Shown here piece after piece: positions 37,533 to 50,880 of a stretch of DNA of 64,000 nt. Within the stretch, counting starts at the first letter, position 1. Each line of letters opens with the position of its first letter. The position numbers and the translations under genes are program-made. Below the pieces are notes generated by a model, which worked only from the letters and a program-made list of their open reading frames with translations, had not been told where the DNA came from and made no database searches. Source of the DNA: Trichopria drosophilae (lineage: Eukaryota > Arthropoda > Insecta > Hymenoptera > Diapriidae); contig CM059585.1 in NCBI GenBank assembly GCA_030407085.1, forward strand, positions 100,286,501 through 100,350,500, given 5' to 3'.

Positions 37533-37930
37533 CTGTAACAAGCAAGAAAATTCCACTGTTAATGACGGCGCTCGGAGATTGACACTGTCGCAGGTGTACC
37601 CCCACCCAGGGTCCGTAATCTCGAGCCCCCGGTGGGGGTTGCGCACATACGTAAGGGCCGCGAAAGTGGTGGGGGGGACACTCCGGAGGAGCGCGGGGGG
37701 CACGTGATAATTAAGGCAAAGAGCACAACAATGCGAAACGCCGGAAACGACAATGAACCGGGAGCGAACGGTCGGTGGGTTTTTCGCGTGGGTGCAGCAC
37801 ATTTTATTGCGCAGCAAAGTGACTGCAGGAATTCCTAACCGTTTTCCCTTATTGTGAAGCGAAGGGGCGAAACGCGCTAGCGATTCGCACTTTCTCCGCT
37901 CGAAGAAAGATCGCGTCCGACAAATTTTTC
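37533..37930 (-). promoter_or_regulatory. GC/CpG-rich stretch upstream of the pinocchio start exon
   Basis: Clearly GC-rich against its surroundings, with runs such as GTGGGGGGGACACTCCGGAG on the + strand. The pinocchio start exon has an acceptor (TTGTTACAG) just at 37533, so this stretch is either the last part of a leader intron or an alternative promoter/leader. Candidate donors on the minus strand lie near 37650. Overlapping open frames here look like CpG-rich shadows. Confidence 0.4.
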
Positions 37931-40900
37931 TTTCGTGTATAACACGTTTCTCGCTTGGAAAATGTTACCAGGGACTCGTAAGTCCGACTTTTCACTTTCC
38001 ACAAGTCCTTAAAACTCTCCTAATAGTCCTTCAATCTATGCATAAATATTTTCGTCGTCGGAATTGTCAAAGGAGAAAGTATTTCTCAAGTCTGGTGTTT
38101 TCCTTCATAATTTCCTAGATTTATAAGTCCAAAGGTTGGAGATATCCATTACTTTTTCAATCGGGACTTTCTAATGCTAAAGACGTCTGGATGGACATGA
38201 AGACAAGTCCGAATTCATATTCCGTTTTAAATTTCGTAAGTCTGACTTTGTAAATCACTAAAAACCCAAAAATACGGTGATTTTTTTAATTTTATTTGTA
38301 GAATGAAACGAATGAACAACTTCAGTTTTCGATCGTTATTTATTGACTCTTATTGTCTACGAATCATCTTTTTATCGCATGAAAGTCTACTGGGAAGTGA
38401 TACTACTTCGTTGGATGTACCATGTAAAAAAATGGTACTCAAATGGCCTCCAGTCTACATAATGAGTGATGAAGAAACACCAAAAGATTTACAAATTTAA
38501 ATACTTATAAAAATATAATATGCGGTGAATACAGTCGATGGACTAAGTAAAAATAAAAATAAACTACAAATGTAAACATTGGGGCTCTGATTAAAGCCAC
38601 CGAAAATATGAAAAGAAAGTTGTATCAGCCAGATTTTGTAATTTTGCCAGCTACAGAATCTTCAATTTACTGAACTGTTTATATGTAAATTTAAGGATTT
38701 AACTGACAATGGATTCTGTGTGCCTTTAGTGACATTAACAGAATAATGTACCTTGTACCTTTTCGACACTATAGTGCATCTAGCGACATCTAGTGGTGTT
38801 TAAAAGAACCATTCTTTCCACGGTACGGTGATAAATAGATTCATTCCTTATGCTTTTTTATGAAATTGTTAAGTTATTAAAAAATGCAATAAGAAAAATA
38901 GATTTTTTTGGTCGAAATAGATGAGAACTTCCCCTTAAATTGGAACGTTTAAAAGTCGCGAAGTCTTTATCGTTCAAGTGCTTTCAAGCCCTCCTCGTAA
39001 TATCACATTTATGAATGTGTAGATGTTTTTGGAATGTGACATTAGTCACAAGTCTATTGACCATAACTACATTAGTCATGGGCACGTTGATATACGTCTA
39101 CAGAAAAAATGGTTGGAAACGTTATCTTTCCAGAGACTAATATTGATAGTAAACTTTATTATTCTTTCATCCATATAAAAAAATGCAGTCATTTGTACAA
39201 ATGCCAAGTGGTTGCAAAGCAATAATAGTTTTGGAATTTGGACAATATAACTAATAAGTCATCACTTAGCGTCGTCATCGTGAATAGAAATTGCCTTGCC
39301 GAATTAACATAAATACTTTTCCTTTCTGTAATATCTTCGACATCCTTGACATCAATCTACGGCACTCAAGTTCTTAAGATATTTGTCGTAGAGCAAATAA
39401 AATGTATTACATTCGTTATGAATCAGTTTTATTATAAAATACGCTTCAGGTTGGTGCAGTCATAAACTGACTATTTAATAACAGCTTTATCTTGCAGTCA
39501 ATGATACGTTTCTTCTCGCAGCTATTTAAGTAACCTTCTGAATGTGTTTGATTTGTATTCAAATTTACGGACTCGTAGATCATATTTCTCTAATAAATCT
39601 TTTTATCATTCCAAAATCAACAGTTGGGTAGTTTCGAAATCCAAACTTCTCTTACAAGTCTGAATGATCGTAGAAGGTAATTCTGCAAGTCCATCAGAAA
39701 CAAATATTTTTAAAGAACCTGGAGTTGACATTCGTTCTCGCGTCAAGGAAAAATGTGATTTCACCGTAGATCATTGTTAATGTATAGAAAGAGGTCGATG
39801 AGGCAACGATCTTCGTTGTGTGCTTAAAGAGGCGAGACAGGGCAATAACGGCACCGATAGCAAAACTTTGCTCGCGAGAGAAATGTCAAGGATGTCTTGT
39901 TTTGTTGAAATCACGTACAAGGTTTATTTTGTGGACTAAGGAACTAATATTGAACGTCCAAATCCAACAATTCAATGAAAAGTAATTACGATTAAATTGC
40001 ACGACTGCAGGTAAACAACAGAATGCTGTTTTCACAGATAACTTTCTTTTATAGTTGGACACGAATTTGCAAATACCGATTGTCACGTTCGTATTGAGTT
40101 CGTCATGGTATTTTATTTTTATCTTTGCAGAAGTGCGTAGATAGGTGACATATGCGTTTTACACGTGTCATGTATTGAAAAAAGTCTACAAGGGGTTTGT
40201 TTCTATCAGAGGTAAATAATCCTTCGAATATGGCAAACCGAAGCTACCCACGATCAGCTCTCCCACGCATTTCCAGGGATTGGTTTGATTTGGAAGTTTT
40301 GCAAATAACTGAGAAAATCGAATAATGATAATAAATCTGGAAGACTTAAAGTTTAAAAAAGGTTTAAACTTGTCATAAATCAAACATCATTAAAAGAAAC
40401 GTAAACAGGATCAAACTCTGTCACATTAATCATTTAAGTGGAAAACAAGATGAAAAAATGACAGGAATGGTGTCTTTAAAAAGTTTGTTTAACAGAAGAC
40501 AAGATATGTATTATGTCATCAATGAATTTCGAACCCGTTAAAAACAACTAAATCTTGGTAAACAAGCAAGAGTGGCGACACATTTAAATAGCCACAGTAG
40601 AAGGTGCAAAACGGATCTATTTCGGCCATGTTGTTGCAAAATTGGGTCGTCGTCGTTCCAGTCCTAGAGTTTTATTTTTGACCGAATTCTTCATTAACGT
40701 TAATTCGAGATGGGTCAATCGAATCAATGAGGCCTGAGTAAACATCCATTTGGATACCGCGTAACAAAAAGGTAATTTACAAAAATAAATATTGTTTTCA
40801 TAAAATGCTTTTATGGATTACCATCAGAAAAGGTAATTGCAATAATTTCTGAACTATTTTCGTCTACATTAGCTGATACGTGTTCATTATATAAATACGC

Positions 40901-42100
40901 GTGCATAAGAAGACCAGAAATAAACAATTAAGTAATGGAATGACATAATTTGCAAAAAGCGATGCAAATGACAATAAATTCCAGAAGTGTTCTCAAGCCC
41001 TTGAATTAACGATTCTAACGCTACATAAAACGAATCGATAAACCAATTAATCAAAGTCACAGATTTCAATACCTGTCTAGAGATTTTTTCTTTGTAGCTC
41101 ATTCGAATCGCTTAATACGTTGCGAATCATTTATTGCATAAAAGCTTTTCTGTTCATTGGAACGATTGGAAATCCCGTTAATAAGCTTAATCAACGTATC
41201 TCCCGGCAACAAATGTTGAGAATTAAACACCACAGATTATTTTGGGTTTTTTTGATCTTGTTAGATTGTTTACACGTGTTATATAGTATATAAAAAATAT
41301 GACGAAGGCATCGTTGATCTATTCCCAGGTGGATGAAACGTGGATCGTACTACGTCCTACACGATCGGTTTTCGATTTTCTATTCTCGAGCAGGAATGAC
41401 GATGATGATACTACGTCGACGAGTAACATCCAAGCCACGATATTGCTTACGGAACAATGACGAGGACGTCATCGTCTGACGATTCCGAGATTCATCGCGC
41501 CTGAGATAAATTCGATTTTACAACGTGGATTCGCACGTGTTGAACAAAAGTGTTTGACGATAAATAAAATACAATAGAATGTGGAGTGGGGAATCGTTAG
41601 CATTATGTCACGCAGATTTCCTGCTTAATGAGCAACCTTGCTGACGTCACGAAGACAATTGCAGTATAGGTGCACTTGCGTCGGTTATTTCTGAATACTG
41701 GACATCGAACTGGCTCGAACCAGAATCAGTGAAGCGATCGAACTCGAATCAGCTCAAGATTCATCATTTTCATCCTGATAGATGTTCACCGAAATGACCG
41801 TCACTGTTATCCCAACACTGGTAAATTCACTTTCTGCGAATGCAAGAGCAATAAAAATCTCTGCAATCTGAGTCATAAAAAAACACGTGGGCTTTATCGC
41901 TGGGATTTTTCGGACATTAAAGATCGTACAAAACAAATTTATTGCCGTTTCTTTTTTAATGTCAACACTTTTTGTAAAAATTCACGGGATGTAGGATAAT
42001 AACTTTCTTGAAAAGGTTCCGAGTCCAGACCAATAATTTTCGTCACATTAGCAACGGAGCACTTTGCAAGATTAGTTTTTAATTAAAATTTTCAGAGTAA
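37931..42100. other. Intergenic or leader-intron DNA with scattered AAGTCC words
   Basis: No supported gene. Words such as AAGTCC and AAGTCT recur irregularly (37980-38240, 38950-39060, 39650-39700). The open frame 38303-38500 has no family resemblance. Confidence 0.4.
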
Positions 42101-42105
42101 AGCAA

Positions 42106-42430
42106 TTAACGTACATTCTGGATGGCTGCGTCTAGTTTGCGAAATGTCGCGTCGTCAAATCCGATTGTCTCGACGTTCGAAAAAGGCGGAGAGTGATTGC
42201 GAGACGCTTGAAAGTCGCCTAAGATTAACCTAAAAGCCCAAGTCCCGACAGGGTCTCGACTAGAGGTTTTTTCGTGCTGGCATCCGGCCACAAGACTGCT
42301 CCCCGAACGAATGCGTTATTTGCATCGCGACGGGACGAGAATAGTGAAGCGAGAAAGAAAAGATACGCAAATACAGGCGCCGCCCGTTGGCGAGGGTTCG
42401 GCGGCCAAGCGCCGATTGGCAAGGTCCGTT
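42106..42430 (-). promoter_or_regulatory. GC-rich patch, possible alternative first exon
   Basis: A compact region richer in CpG than its surroundings, ending on the minus strand in CCAGAAT followed by GTACGT, a plausible splice donor. It contains ATG triplets and no recognisable protein. It could be a noncoding first exon or a regulatory patch. Confidence 0.25.
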
Positions 42431-42479
42431 TTTTTAAAATCAGTTCGTGATTGCATTCTGATTACCGAATAAGTGACAA

Positions 42480-43100
42480 GCCATCTAACAAGCTCGCACC
42501 AGTTGAATCCTGAGCGATTTCAAGCCCAAACACTTACATTTTTATGTCATGAAAAGTCCAGGCACCAATTTTTAGGTTCACATTGCTCGAATACTTGTCA
42601 GCAGACTTTTGAATGTCCAGACCATTATAAAATTGATTGATATAAAAAAATACTTAAATCCTAAATGATTTGAAGTCCAAACACAATTTATGGAAGTCCA
42701 AACGTTTATACACCGTGTTAATGTTGAGATATAAAGTCCAAACCCTTTCCAATTTGTTAAGGTTCAAAGTCCAGACACCAAATTGTACGTTATGAAAAGA
42801 AAATTTACTATTATAGTCGGGCATTTCTGGAAACTCAAATGCAGGCGTAAAATTTGTAAAATCCTTAACAGATTAACACAAGTCCAAACCCTTGCAGAGT
42901 ATTATTGTTTAAAATAATTGGAATATATTTATGAATCAAAGGTAGAGAATTGGGATATTAGAACTATGATTTTTTTTTTTTGATTTCAAGCGATGAAAAA
43001 CATTTCCTTTTTTTGTAAAGGGTTTGGATTTTGATATGTTTGGACTTAAAAAAACTGTACAGAGTTAAAATTTGAAAAATAGTCCAAATTCTTGAAAAGG
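42480..43100. repeat. Cluster of AGTCCAAAC-like words
   Basis: At least eight spaced occurrences of AAGTCCAAAC, AAGTCCAGAC or close variants, and inverse TTTGGACTT near 43041-43050, with spacings of about 30-120 bases. A degenerate ancient tandem repeat is likely. Confidence 0.4.
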
Positions 43101-45388
43101 CAGTTTTTATTAATTTTGCTCAACTGGAAACTATGTATCCACATCGCATGTTTAAGTTCCTCATATTTCAAAGGAGGTTAACCTAATTTACAGTCCCTCA
43201 CACATACACCTGCTTCATAGTCAATATTGCATCGACCCACAAAAACACCTGACGAAACATTAGAAATAGTAACAGCGTGGTATACTTCACGGTATAATTA
43301 GCAACTTCCTGGTTACATTTCAGCTTGGTATTCCTTTTGAGATTTAATAATATACCAGATACTATATTTTCGTGTATAAGAAAGATGCAACGAAAGTGAA
43401 CTTTTGATTTTTAAATCTTTTCGTCGTTTGTGGTTAACCAAACTGAAACTCTCGTTTTTCATTTCTCATTTTTATTATGCAGAAATGGTCGAAAATGATT
43501 CGTGAAAGTCGAAGATTTCCTGCGTTTTTAATTTTGGAATAAATTAATGTGAGCTCCATTCAAACAAAGAAAGTTGCGTAAATAATCAGGAGAATCTTGC
43601 GATATTTGCAATGACAGTGCTGAGATAAGAGCAGAATTGAATGTTATTTTTAAACGCTAATCAGTTATTTCTTCCGTGGTGTTTTCATATCTTTCGTAGT
43701 CACTAATTGATATACTCAGTGAACCTTACGGTGTTCGGATGAATTATATAAATCTCTGAATTCAAATTCTTGTCTGTGAGAAATACAAAATGGAGTTCGG
43801 AGCAAAAAATGTACGGCAACGTGGAAAAGCGTGTACGATATAGTTACAAAGGGTATATTCGATTTTTCTCCTGCCTACCGTGACCTCGGAGAACTACGTG
43901 AACTTCGCCGCAAATATCCGGGCTCGAGGGGTAAAAAGGGTTGACGTGCATGTGAGCGACTCGACGTAGAAAGCAATGGCGCGTTTCCGTACACGCTCAT
44001 GTAAACTTACGTGATTGCGGGGTGTCATTATAGAACGGGGTGTTTTACGCCATGAAATATGCATGGGGAAGAGGGGCAAGAGGATGAAACGAGGTCGTGA
44101 ACCTTCCATAGACGTCGGTATGCATGTTACGTCATCGACGAGCCCACAAACTATATACCCCACACATATCCACATGGATATTGACTACGGCCGGAAGCAT
44201 CTCCCGTACTCTTTCACCCCTTTCTCCGCCGCTGTTGTCTCTTTGCCCTTTTGCTTTTATCGTAACCCGTTACGAGGTATTCTAGAAAAGTCGGTGCATG
44301 CACGAAATTGCGTTGCACAGCGCATGTGTAGCTCAATTCCTTTTTTTACGAAGTATAATACGTACTGGAGAGAGAATTGTCTACCTTTGAACACGAATAA
44401 TGAAAAGCATTACCACATACAAAATTCAAATTCGATTGTTCTTTCGGCATCCGGTCTACAAGAAAACGACTCTATCAAAATCTATGTGGTTCATGCTTCA
44501 TTAGTCAAAATGTATGGTATATTTTATCAACTTCGATGTGGTATTTTTATACGAATGTTTTTGTATTACTCGACCGAAAGTCGGTAAGTGTAAATGAGAA
44601 CGTCTGGAACTGACCAATCAGAATGTTAAACGTTGAAAGTATCACATGCCGTAGCCTTGCGTCGTGATAGGCGGACGAAATGGCGCGCGTTTTAAATCTT
44701 CTGTACGGGATGAAATTTCCGCAAGGGATTTTTTAAACCAATGCTATTTTACAATTTCACCAATCACTAAGCAATATTGTACATTGGGATTTTGAAAACC
44801 AATATTTAAATCTTCGAACTAATAAATTCTTCATTTGGATTCAAGGCAGGATAGAATGCCTCACCTATCGCAAAATGAAAACATCGATATATCATTGGGT
44901 TCTCGTTACGAATGCGAGCACCTTAGATTCTTGGGTGAAAGGCACGTTAGAGAATGTGCGTGAGAAAAAAAGGAAGCCTGGAGATAAGTCTGGCTACTGT
45001 TTCTTATGCGACGTATCACGGGGGTCGACCCACACATTGAGAAAGACGACACCTTCTATATCTGGCGACAGTCAGACGAAGACGGGCGATAATGGGCCAT
45101 CGAACGAAATTAAATCCGGAATGCCGACAAGGGGGGATGGTGATATTATATATCTATCGTAGTATTCTTTTTGAGTCAACCCAAGGGACTCGATGTCCAC
45201 GTGGCCGGTTCACGAACCGGATGAAAAGCACCAGAGATAGGACAACCGCATCACGTGTGAGAAACGTGCTAATATTTTATTTTTTTGGAGACGGTCAGAA
45301 CCAAAAGACAGCTTCCTGTTTTTCGACCACGTGCAACATTGCATTCTTAAGAAAAACGCTTTACAAATTAACTGAAAAACTTTTCTTC
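43101..45388. other. Intergenic DNA with a moderately GC-rich section
   Basis: The section 43870-45250 is less AT-rich. A 190-residue open frame runs 44015-44587 on the + strand and resembles no family I know, with no splice or promoter context; I treat it as chance. Otherwise nothing recognised. Confidence 0.35.
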
Positions 45389-45392
45389 TTAA

Positions 45393-45474
45393 CCCTCCTG
45401 AGCACCAGTTTTCCTTTTAAAATATGGAAACAATGTAGTTTGGACGAATATATTCGTCATGGTGCACAGGAGGG
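45393..45474. mobile_element. 82-bp TTAA-flanked MITE
   Basis: TTAA at 45389-45392 and 45475-45478; ends CCCTCCTGAGCACCA and TGGTGCACAGGAGGG are inverted with one extra base. TTAA plus CCC ends fits the piggyBac superfamily. Internal words ATATTCGT and inverse extend the hairpin. Confidence 0.75.
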
Positions 45475-45478
45475 TTAA

Positions 45479-46703
45479 ATATTACCAAAAACTCCGATCT
45501 TACCGAGAAAGCTTTCTCCCCACTACTCGACTGGCATGCGCATAGGCTTGAGGGTAGAAAAGTAAACAGTTTTCCCTCTCTCGGATTTTTCGTAGTTAGG
45601 GTGAAGAGAAAGCTCGAATGCACCAGGCGCCATATTGTTAGATTGAAAATAAGGGGAGACCTACTTGTAAAGTCATTGTATAATTAGACAGCGCAGTTTA
45701 TTATAAGGATAACAATGAAGATAATTGAAATCAGTCGGGTAATTTTGCGTCTTTAGTCGCGATATACTGTTGCGCCCCTAATTAGAGAGTCGAAGGCTAA
45801 AACGTTCCATTGTTCGGTGCGATCTAATTAACTAATCTACCGAATCGCGGGCGAACTAGGTCGATCTCAATGCTAAGATGCATAATGCCCATAATATGAT
45901 CATTACATTACATTATCCTTTAGTGCACTCTGTATCATAATACAATAAATACTTGCCCCACAATCTGATAGGCACCAGGAGTGTTATGCTTTACTTCTAC
46001 ATTTACTAGGTAAACTAAAACGAAATTCAAAGTGGAGTATGAATCAAATTATTTTAAAAAATTAAATTTTTGAGAGTAGGAAGTAAACGGCAAAATATGC
46101 TGCATACTATATTATATTAAGTTGCGGTGGACAATTAAACGGGAATTTTGAAACGTCATTGTTGGAATTTATCGATTGATGTAACGGAACAGGTCGAGAA
46201 TCATCAAAATGAGGCACGACCTCCTTACCATCGAAATTGTCGACTACCTTGCAAGTTAAGTCTTCCACTTACATTATATGCAACTCCTGAATTCACAGTC
46301 GTTACTTGCCTTCTAAGAAATGATCGCACTATCTAGCATAAAAGATTAAATTGTAAAATAACTAGGTCTCGAGGTCTTCAAATAACAAAATATAAAAAAT
46401 AAACTATAACACTCCTTAAAAGATCGAACTTAATATATTTTTATGACTCGTTTGTCCCCGAATCAGGAGAAATAACAATAAATTTGACGACGTAATAATT
46501 TTAATTAAACTACAGATTGTCTGGCTTGATATAATTAATGAAAGTGTAAGGCCTTCTGATAATACAAACTTCCAAAACAAACGAAATCAAAATAAACGAA
46601 CGCATTTACGAGCGATTGTAGCCAAACAATGAAAATACGGAAACAAAATCAAAATTTAATGCGTAGTTACATTGGAATGTTCAATATCGCAATTGTTTAA
46701 TAC
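45479..46703. other. Intergenic DNA
   Basis: The stretch 45620-45660 ends AAATAAGGGGAGACCTACTT, resembling a decayed right end of the CAGTAGTCC MITEs. No gene recognised. Confidence 0.35.
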
Positions 46704-47618
46704 TGTAAGTGGAAACGAAAGAAAAATGGATTCGAGCTTTCGCAATGATTTTGAAAAGTAAAAATCGTATACGAAATTTCGTACGCGTTGCTTAACAAGT
46801 GAAAGCGAATATCTCAATTTACGAAATATAATAAATCAAAAAGCGGAATGTAGATGCGAAATATGATTGAGTTTCATTACTTACGTTTCGAAACAATTTC
46901 TTAACACGTATACATTCAAAACAATAAACATAAACAAACAAATGTACTTAGAATTATCTAAATTTTAATTTCATATTATAACAATGAACAATATTTCATG
47001 AAATGGGATCTTATTAAATATATTAAAAATGCATTGAAAATATATGCAACCTAACTAAAACCTTGCACAATCTTAGAAAAATCTTTGAAAACTCATTTAT
47101 CATCGCCACGGAACGAAAAGTATCCAATCATCGCTCCTAAATCTACAAATGATAAGTTACAATCCGTCAGAATACGTAGAAAATGTTTTAAGCTTTTAAG
47201 AATTCCGGGTAATGCTTAAAAATGGCTTCCTATTCAGATTTGAAATGTTAACATGCAGTTCTAACATACAGTTTGAAGCCGGTCATTTATTTAAACGAAC
47301 CGAAAATTAATTTTTTTTAAATTGACAATGGAAAACTAATGTACAAAACAATGGAGGAATAATAAACAAAACATTCACCAGTATAAATTATGAATTTAAA
47401 TATGAGTTCTGAACTTTATACGAGCCTATTCGAGTCTGTAAATAATGTTAGGTAGAGTTGTGCCCAAAATATAACAAAAGTGGATTATTTCTTTGAGTAA
47501 AAAGAATTATTATATATTTAAAAATACTACAAGAATTTGAACGAATACCCAAAATACTTAATATTCTAGACCACCAAACACATTTTGACAACAACAAAAA
47601 AGACTATATTCAAGTTAG

Positions 47619-47810
47619 GGCCAGGGAACAAAGTTCCGAAAATCAACATACCGAAAGGCCAAAATTTCGATATAGCATGGCTCCAACGTGATTTTCTTCA
47701 CTTTATCTTTGAAAATTTTGAAAAAGAAAGCAAATTAAAATACCTTGTGATACGCAATATCGAAATTTAGCCTTTCGGGGTTTTGATTTTCGGAACTTTG
47801 TTCCCAGGCC
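47619..47810. mobile_element. 192-bp hAT-like MITE with 8-bp target duplication
   Basis: CAAGTTAG lies on both sides (47611-47618, 47811-47818). Ends GGCCAGGGAACAAAGTTCCG and the inverse, reading GGCCTGGGAACAAAGTTCCG, pair for about 60 bases including CCGAAAGGC and TTTCGATAT. The open frame 47585-47770 is a by-product. Confidence 0.85.
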
Positions 47811-48348
47811 CAAGTTAGTATAGATGATGCTGGACGGAGACATGCCCAAAATATATCGAAAATAACTTATGTCATAGAATACAGATAGCTATTATAATTT
47901 TCTAGACTACCAAATACTTTGACAACAACAAAAGACCATAAAGCAATAAATGTTGTTCTAGACTTATTAATTAATACGAGACTATTAAGTTAGTACATAA
48001 TGGTCTGTGGAGTCATGACCAAAATATCTAAAAAAATGGCCAATATCTTTAAAAATACAGAGAACTAATATGCAAAATAAGAAAATAAAAGATACCCAAA
48101 ATACCTAATTTCCTGGACCACCAAACATTTAGACAACGAAATAACATAAAATAGTAAACATTCACTGACATCCAAAACCCTAAACATGTTTTTAGAACAT
48201 TTTGGTTCATCAACATCAACAAAACGCCCAAATATTCCCAAAATATTAAAAACTGCTCGCAGTAAACATAAGAAGAAACACAGGGACATCAACATCACTT
48301 CGCATTCCACTGACCAAAACATCTAATGTTCTCCAACCGGGGTCCAAA

Positions 48349-48960
48349 ATGACACGGGGTTTTCAACACATTGTCGGTGAGTTTTTCCCGCGTAAACATA
48401 ACAGCAAAGTCAAGTCGATGGAATGTCAAAGATTCGAAAGTTTTCCAAGAATCCAAATGGGGTTTTCGGAGTTTGGGAGGTCCGAATTAGGCAGATCTGC
48501 CGTTGGAATTTGGGCGGCAAGGAGACCGTGCGAAAGACAGGCCGGAGTATTGATTCTCACGGTCGTGAATGCCTCATGCCTCTCGTTTTCTGTCGTGCAC
48601 CGATCGTGTATATTGCGTGCCGCTCTTTCTCGGCGGGAGAGTCGTAAACCCGAAGCGACCCAACAGAGCCTTTTCTATCGACCCGCACCCGTCGCTCGCG
48701 TCGATTCCGTTCGATCCACTTCGGCGAAGACGCCGTTTCATAACACCAAAGAACACCAAAATGCACCACAGTCGCACCGACCCAAAAAATCGAGTTAAAA
48801 ACAAAACAGAGGGATGTCGTCGATCTTTTCTGGGTCGGGAGAGATCGTGACCTCGGCCAAAATCGAAAATATACACACGTGCCACCCAGGCTTCAAAGGT
48901 CGAAAAATTCTTCGACTTCCGCGAGTATTTTTGCGTCGGCCCACGCTTTCACCCTGGCTT
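48349..48960. other. GC-rich flank of the leader exon
   Basis: CpG-rich DNA immediately beyond the candidate donor. Overlapping open frames on both strands (up to 149 residues on +) have Arg/Ser/Pro-rich low-specificity composition and no family resemblance. I read this as promoter-proximal intron DNA. It is present again at 60880-61490. Confidence 0.4.
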
Positions 48961-48975
48961 TAAAATTAAACTTAC

Positions 48976-49270
48976 GTTTTTCGTAGAATTCCGAAACTGG
49001 AGGGAGAGCGAGCGAACGTCGATTGTTCCGAATTCGGTGAATGCACTGATTTCCCCGCACTGACGATCGATCGATCTCGCGAAACTAGTTTTTAACAGAT
49101 GCTTAGTATTGTTGTATTAGGTAAAAACTGATGTTATTGTTGTCTTCAAAGGAAATGGTGAATGTGAAATGTTTGTTTTTTTTCTGAGTCGTAAGTTGCG
49201 TAGTTCAGCCACCAACGATTGTCGAACCTTTACTGAAGCTGAAGAGCGGCGACGTTAGGGATCTATATAA
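48976..49270 (-). promoter_or_regulatory. Core promoter and ATG-free leader exon
   Basis: On the minus strand, TATATAGA (49269-49262) is followed about 35 bases on by TCAGT (49236-49232), the arthropod initiator motif. The next 259 bases (49234-48976) contain no ATG and end CGAAAAAC followed by GTAAGT, a strong splice donor. This is what a noncoding first exon looks like. The next recognised coding exon on this strand is pinocchio at 37512, so this may be its distal promoter; another gene is possible. Confidence 0.5.
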
Positions 49271-50344
49271 GTGCGGTGCGGGCGGGGTTCGGATGGGGGA
49301 ATGTCAAGTGGGACTGTGGGGGTACCACACTTAGGCGAGGGGTTTGCGCGGGTCGAGGGGCCAGACCGAAGCGACGGGCAGCGTCCCCTCTCGCCGGCAC
49401 GCACTGTACACGCCGTCTACGGCTGCTATAGTTTCTGCTGTTCTATAACGGATTTATATTCGATATGCATGTGTGCAAACGTATGTGAGTTAGTGATTGT
49501 ACGTGAGGGCATACGGTTGCATAGACGAAGGGTGAATCTGACGGGCGCGAAAGGAAACTTGTTTTGCTTTCTATAAGAGGCTTTTAAACGATTTATGCAC
49601 CCGCTGAAATAGTAACCATGTGATGTATTTCTTAATTTTTCACGTTTTGATAACTTTAATTCACAAAGTATATCAGAAATCTGTATACGATTTAGTACGA
49701 AATGAATCTGTTTACTAACGTTTTGCAATGGGATGCATAAACGCACATAACCTAGAAGAGATTATTACTTTTTTATATCAGACGAGTGGAGGCTCAGAGT
49801 TAACGGAGGGCAACAATCGATATATTGCCTGCGATGAACCTAGTTGGAATACATGACAATATGTTGTTTTCTTCTGCAGGGGCTTCTAAAGTACTCTATC
49901 GACGAAGTTGAAATTTACGTCAAACTGCAAATTAAAAATTAGTGTTGGCGTGGTGCCGCGCTCGCTTCGCTCGCTCAGAAACTTCGACCCAGTGGAGAGT
50001 CGGCTATTCCTTAATACTCGTTCGTTTACTAACAGCTTTCAATTATATTATAAAATTATATCAGTATTTGGGGGTCCAATCAATATAGTGTTTTTTATAT
50101 GTATGAAAATTGAAAATGATTTACAACTATGACCTATGGTCAAATTGAAAATGAGCATTTTCAAAACTTCGACAGGCCACCAAAAGTATTTATAAATAAA
50201 ACTTGTGAAACACTTACTTTATGCACTTGTAGTGTAATTGACTATTCGATGCATATCACATGTTTACTATGTTTTACGAATTACTGTCTGTATTCTTATG
50301 ATCTTATATATACAATATATACATATAAGTCGTCAAAGATATCT

Positions 50345-50880
50345 TGAAAGTGTCGAAAAGATCTCTAACGGATATTTCTTTTTTTTATATTCCGGCCCTT
50401 TCTACCTCTGAGGCTAACTTATTCTTCTCTAACGGATATCTTTTAGATATCTATAAGACATCTTTTAGATATATCGAAATAATAGTATTTTTCGATACAA
50501 GTGCGTATGCGTAAAGAACTTTACACATACACACGTGTGCCGACATATTGTTTTTGTTACAGTGTGCGTAAAGTGATTTCTTCGATTTTAAGGGACACTT
50601 TACGCACCCTTGCAACAAAAAATATATTTCGGCGCATGTGCAAAAATGTTTTTTTCTTCACACCGGGAGGAAAGCAGCAACTTTCCTCCCGCAAGCGGAA
50701 GGAAAGATGCCGCTTATCCTCCCGGCCATAAAGAAAAATCGTATACTTCCCTCGGGAAGTAAAAAAGAATGCCTCAGACTGCCTGTTTCTCACCCTCGGC
50801 TTCGCCTCGGGTAAAAATTACACGCAGTCTGAGACATTCTTTATTTTACCTCCCTCGTTGAGTAATATACTATTGAATTT
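50345..50880. repeat. Hairpin-rich cluster
   Basis: Several stems lie side by side: GTGCGTAAAGTG (50564-50575) with CACTTTACGCAC (50596-50607); GGGAGGAAAG near 50667 with CTTTCCTCCC near 50681; CCCTCGGCTTCGCCTCGGG near 50794; and CTCAGACTGC near 50772 with GCAGTCTGAG near 50824. GATATC/TAGATATCT words lie to the left. Likely a composite noncoding mobile element. Repeated in the second copy about 62907-63444. Confidence 0.5.

Noticed and set aside
37425..37838. GC-rich frames on both strands near the pinocchio start
   Set aside because: Shadows in CpG-rich DNA; the true start exon reads [10 protein letters not shown] on the minus strand and joins the next exon in phase.
47585..47770. 61-residue frame, repeated at 60116-60301
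   Set aside because: Lies across a 192-bp MITE with target duplication.
48349..48885. Arg/Ser/Pro-rich frames on both strands, repeated at 60880-61416
   Set aside because: Overlap each other in CpG-rich promoter-proximal DNA and resemble no family; conservation between the copies is only due to the recent duplication.
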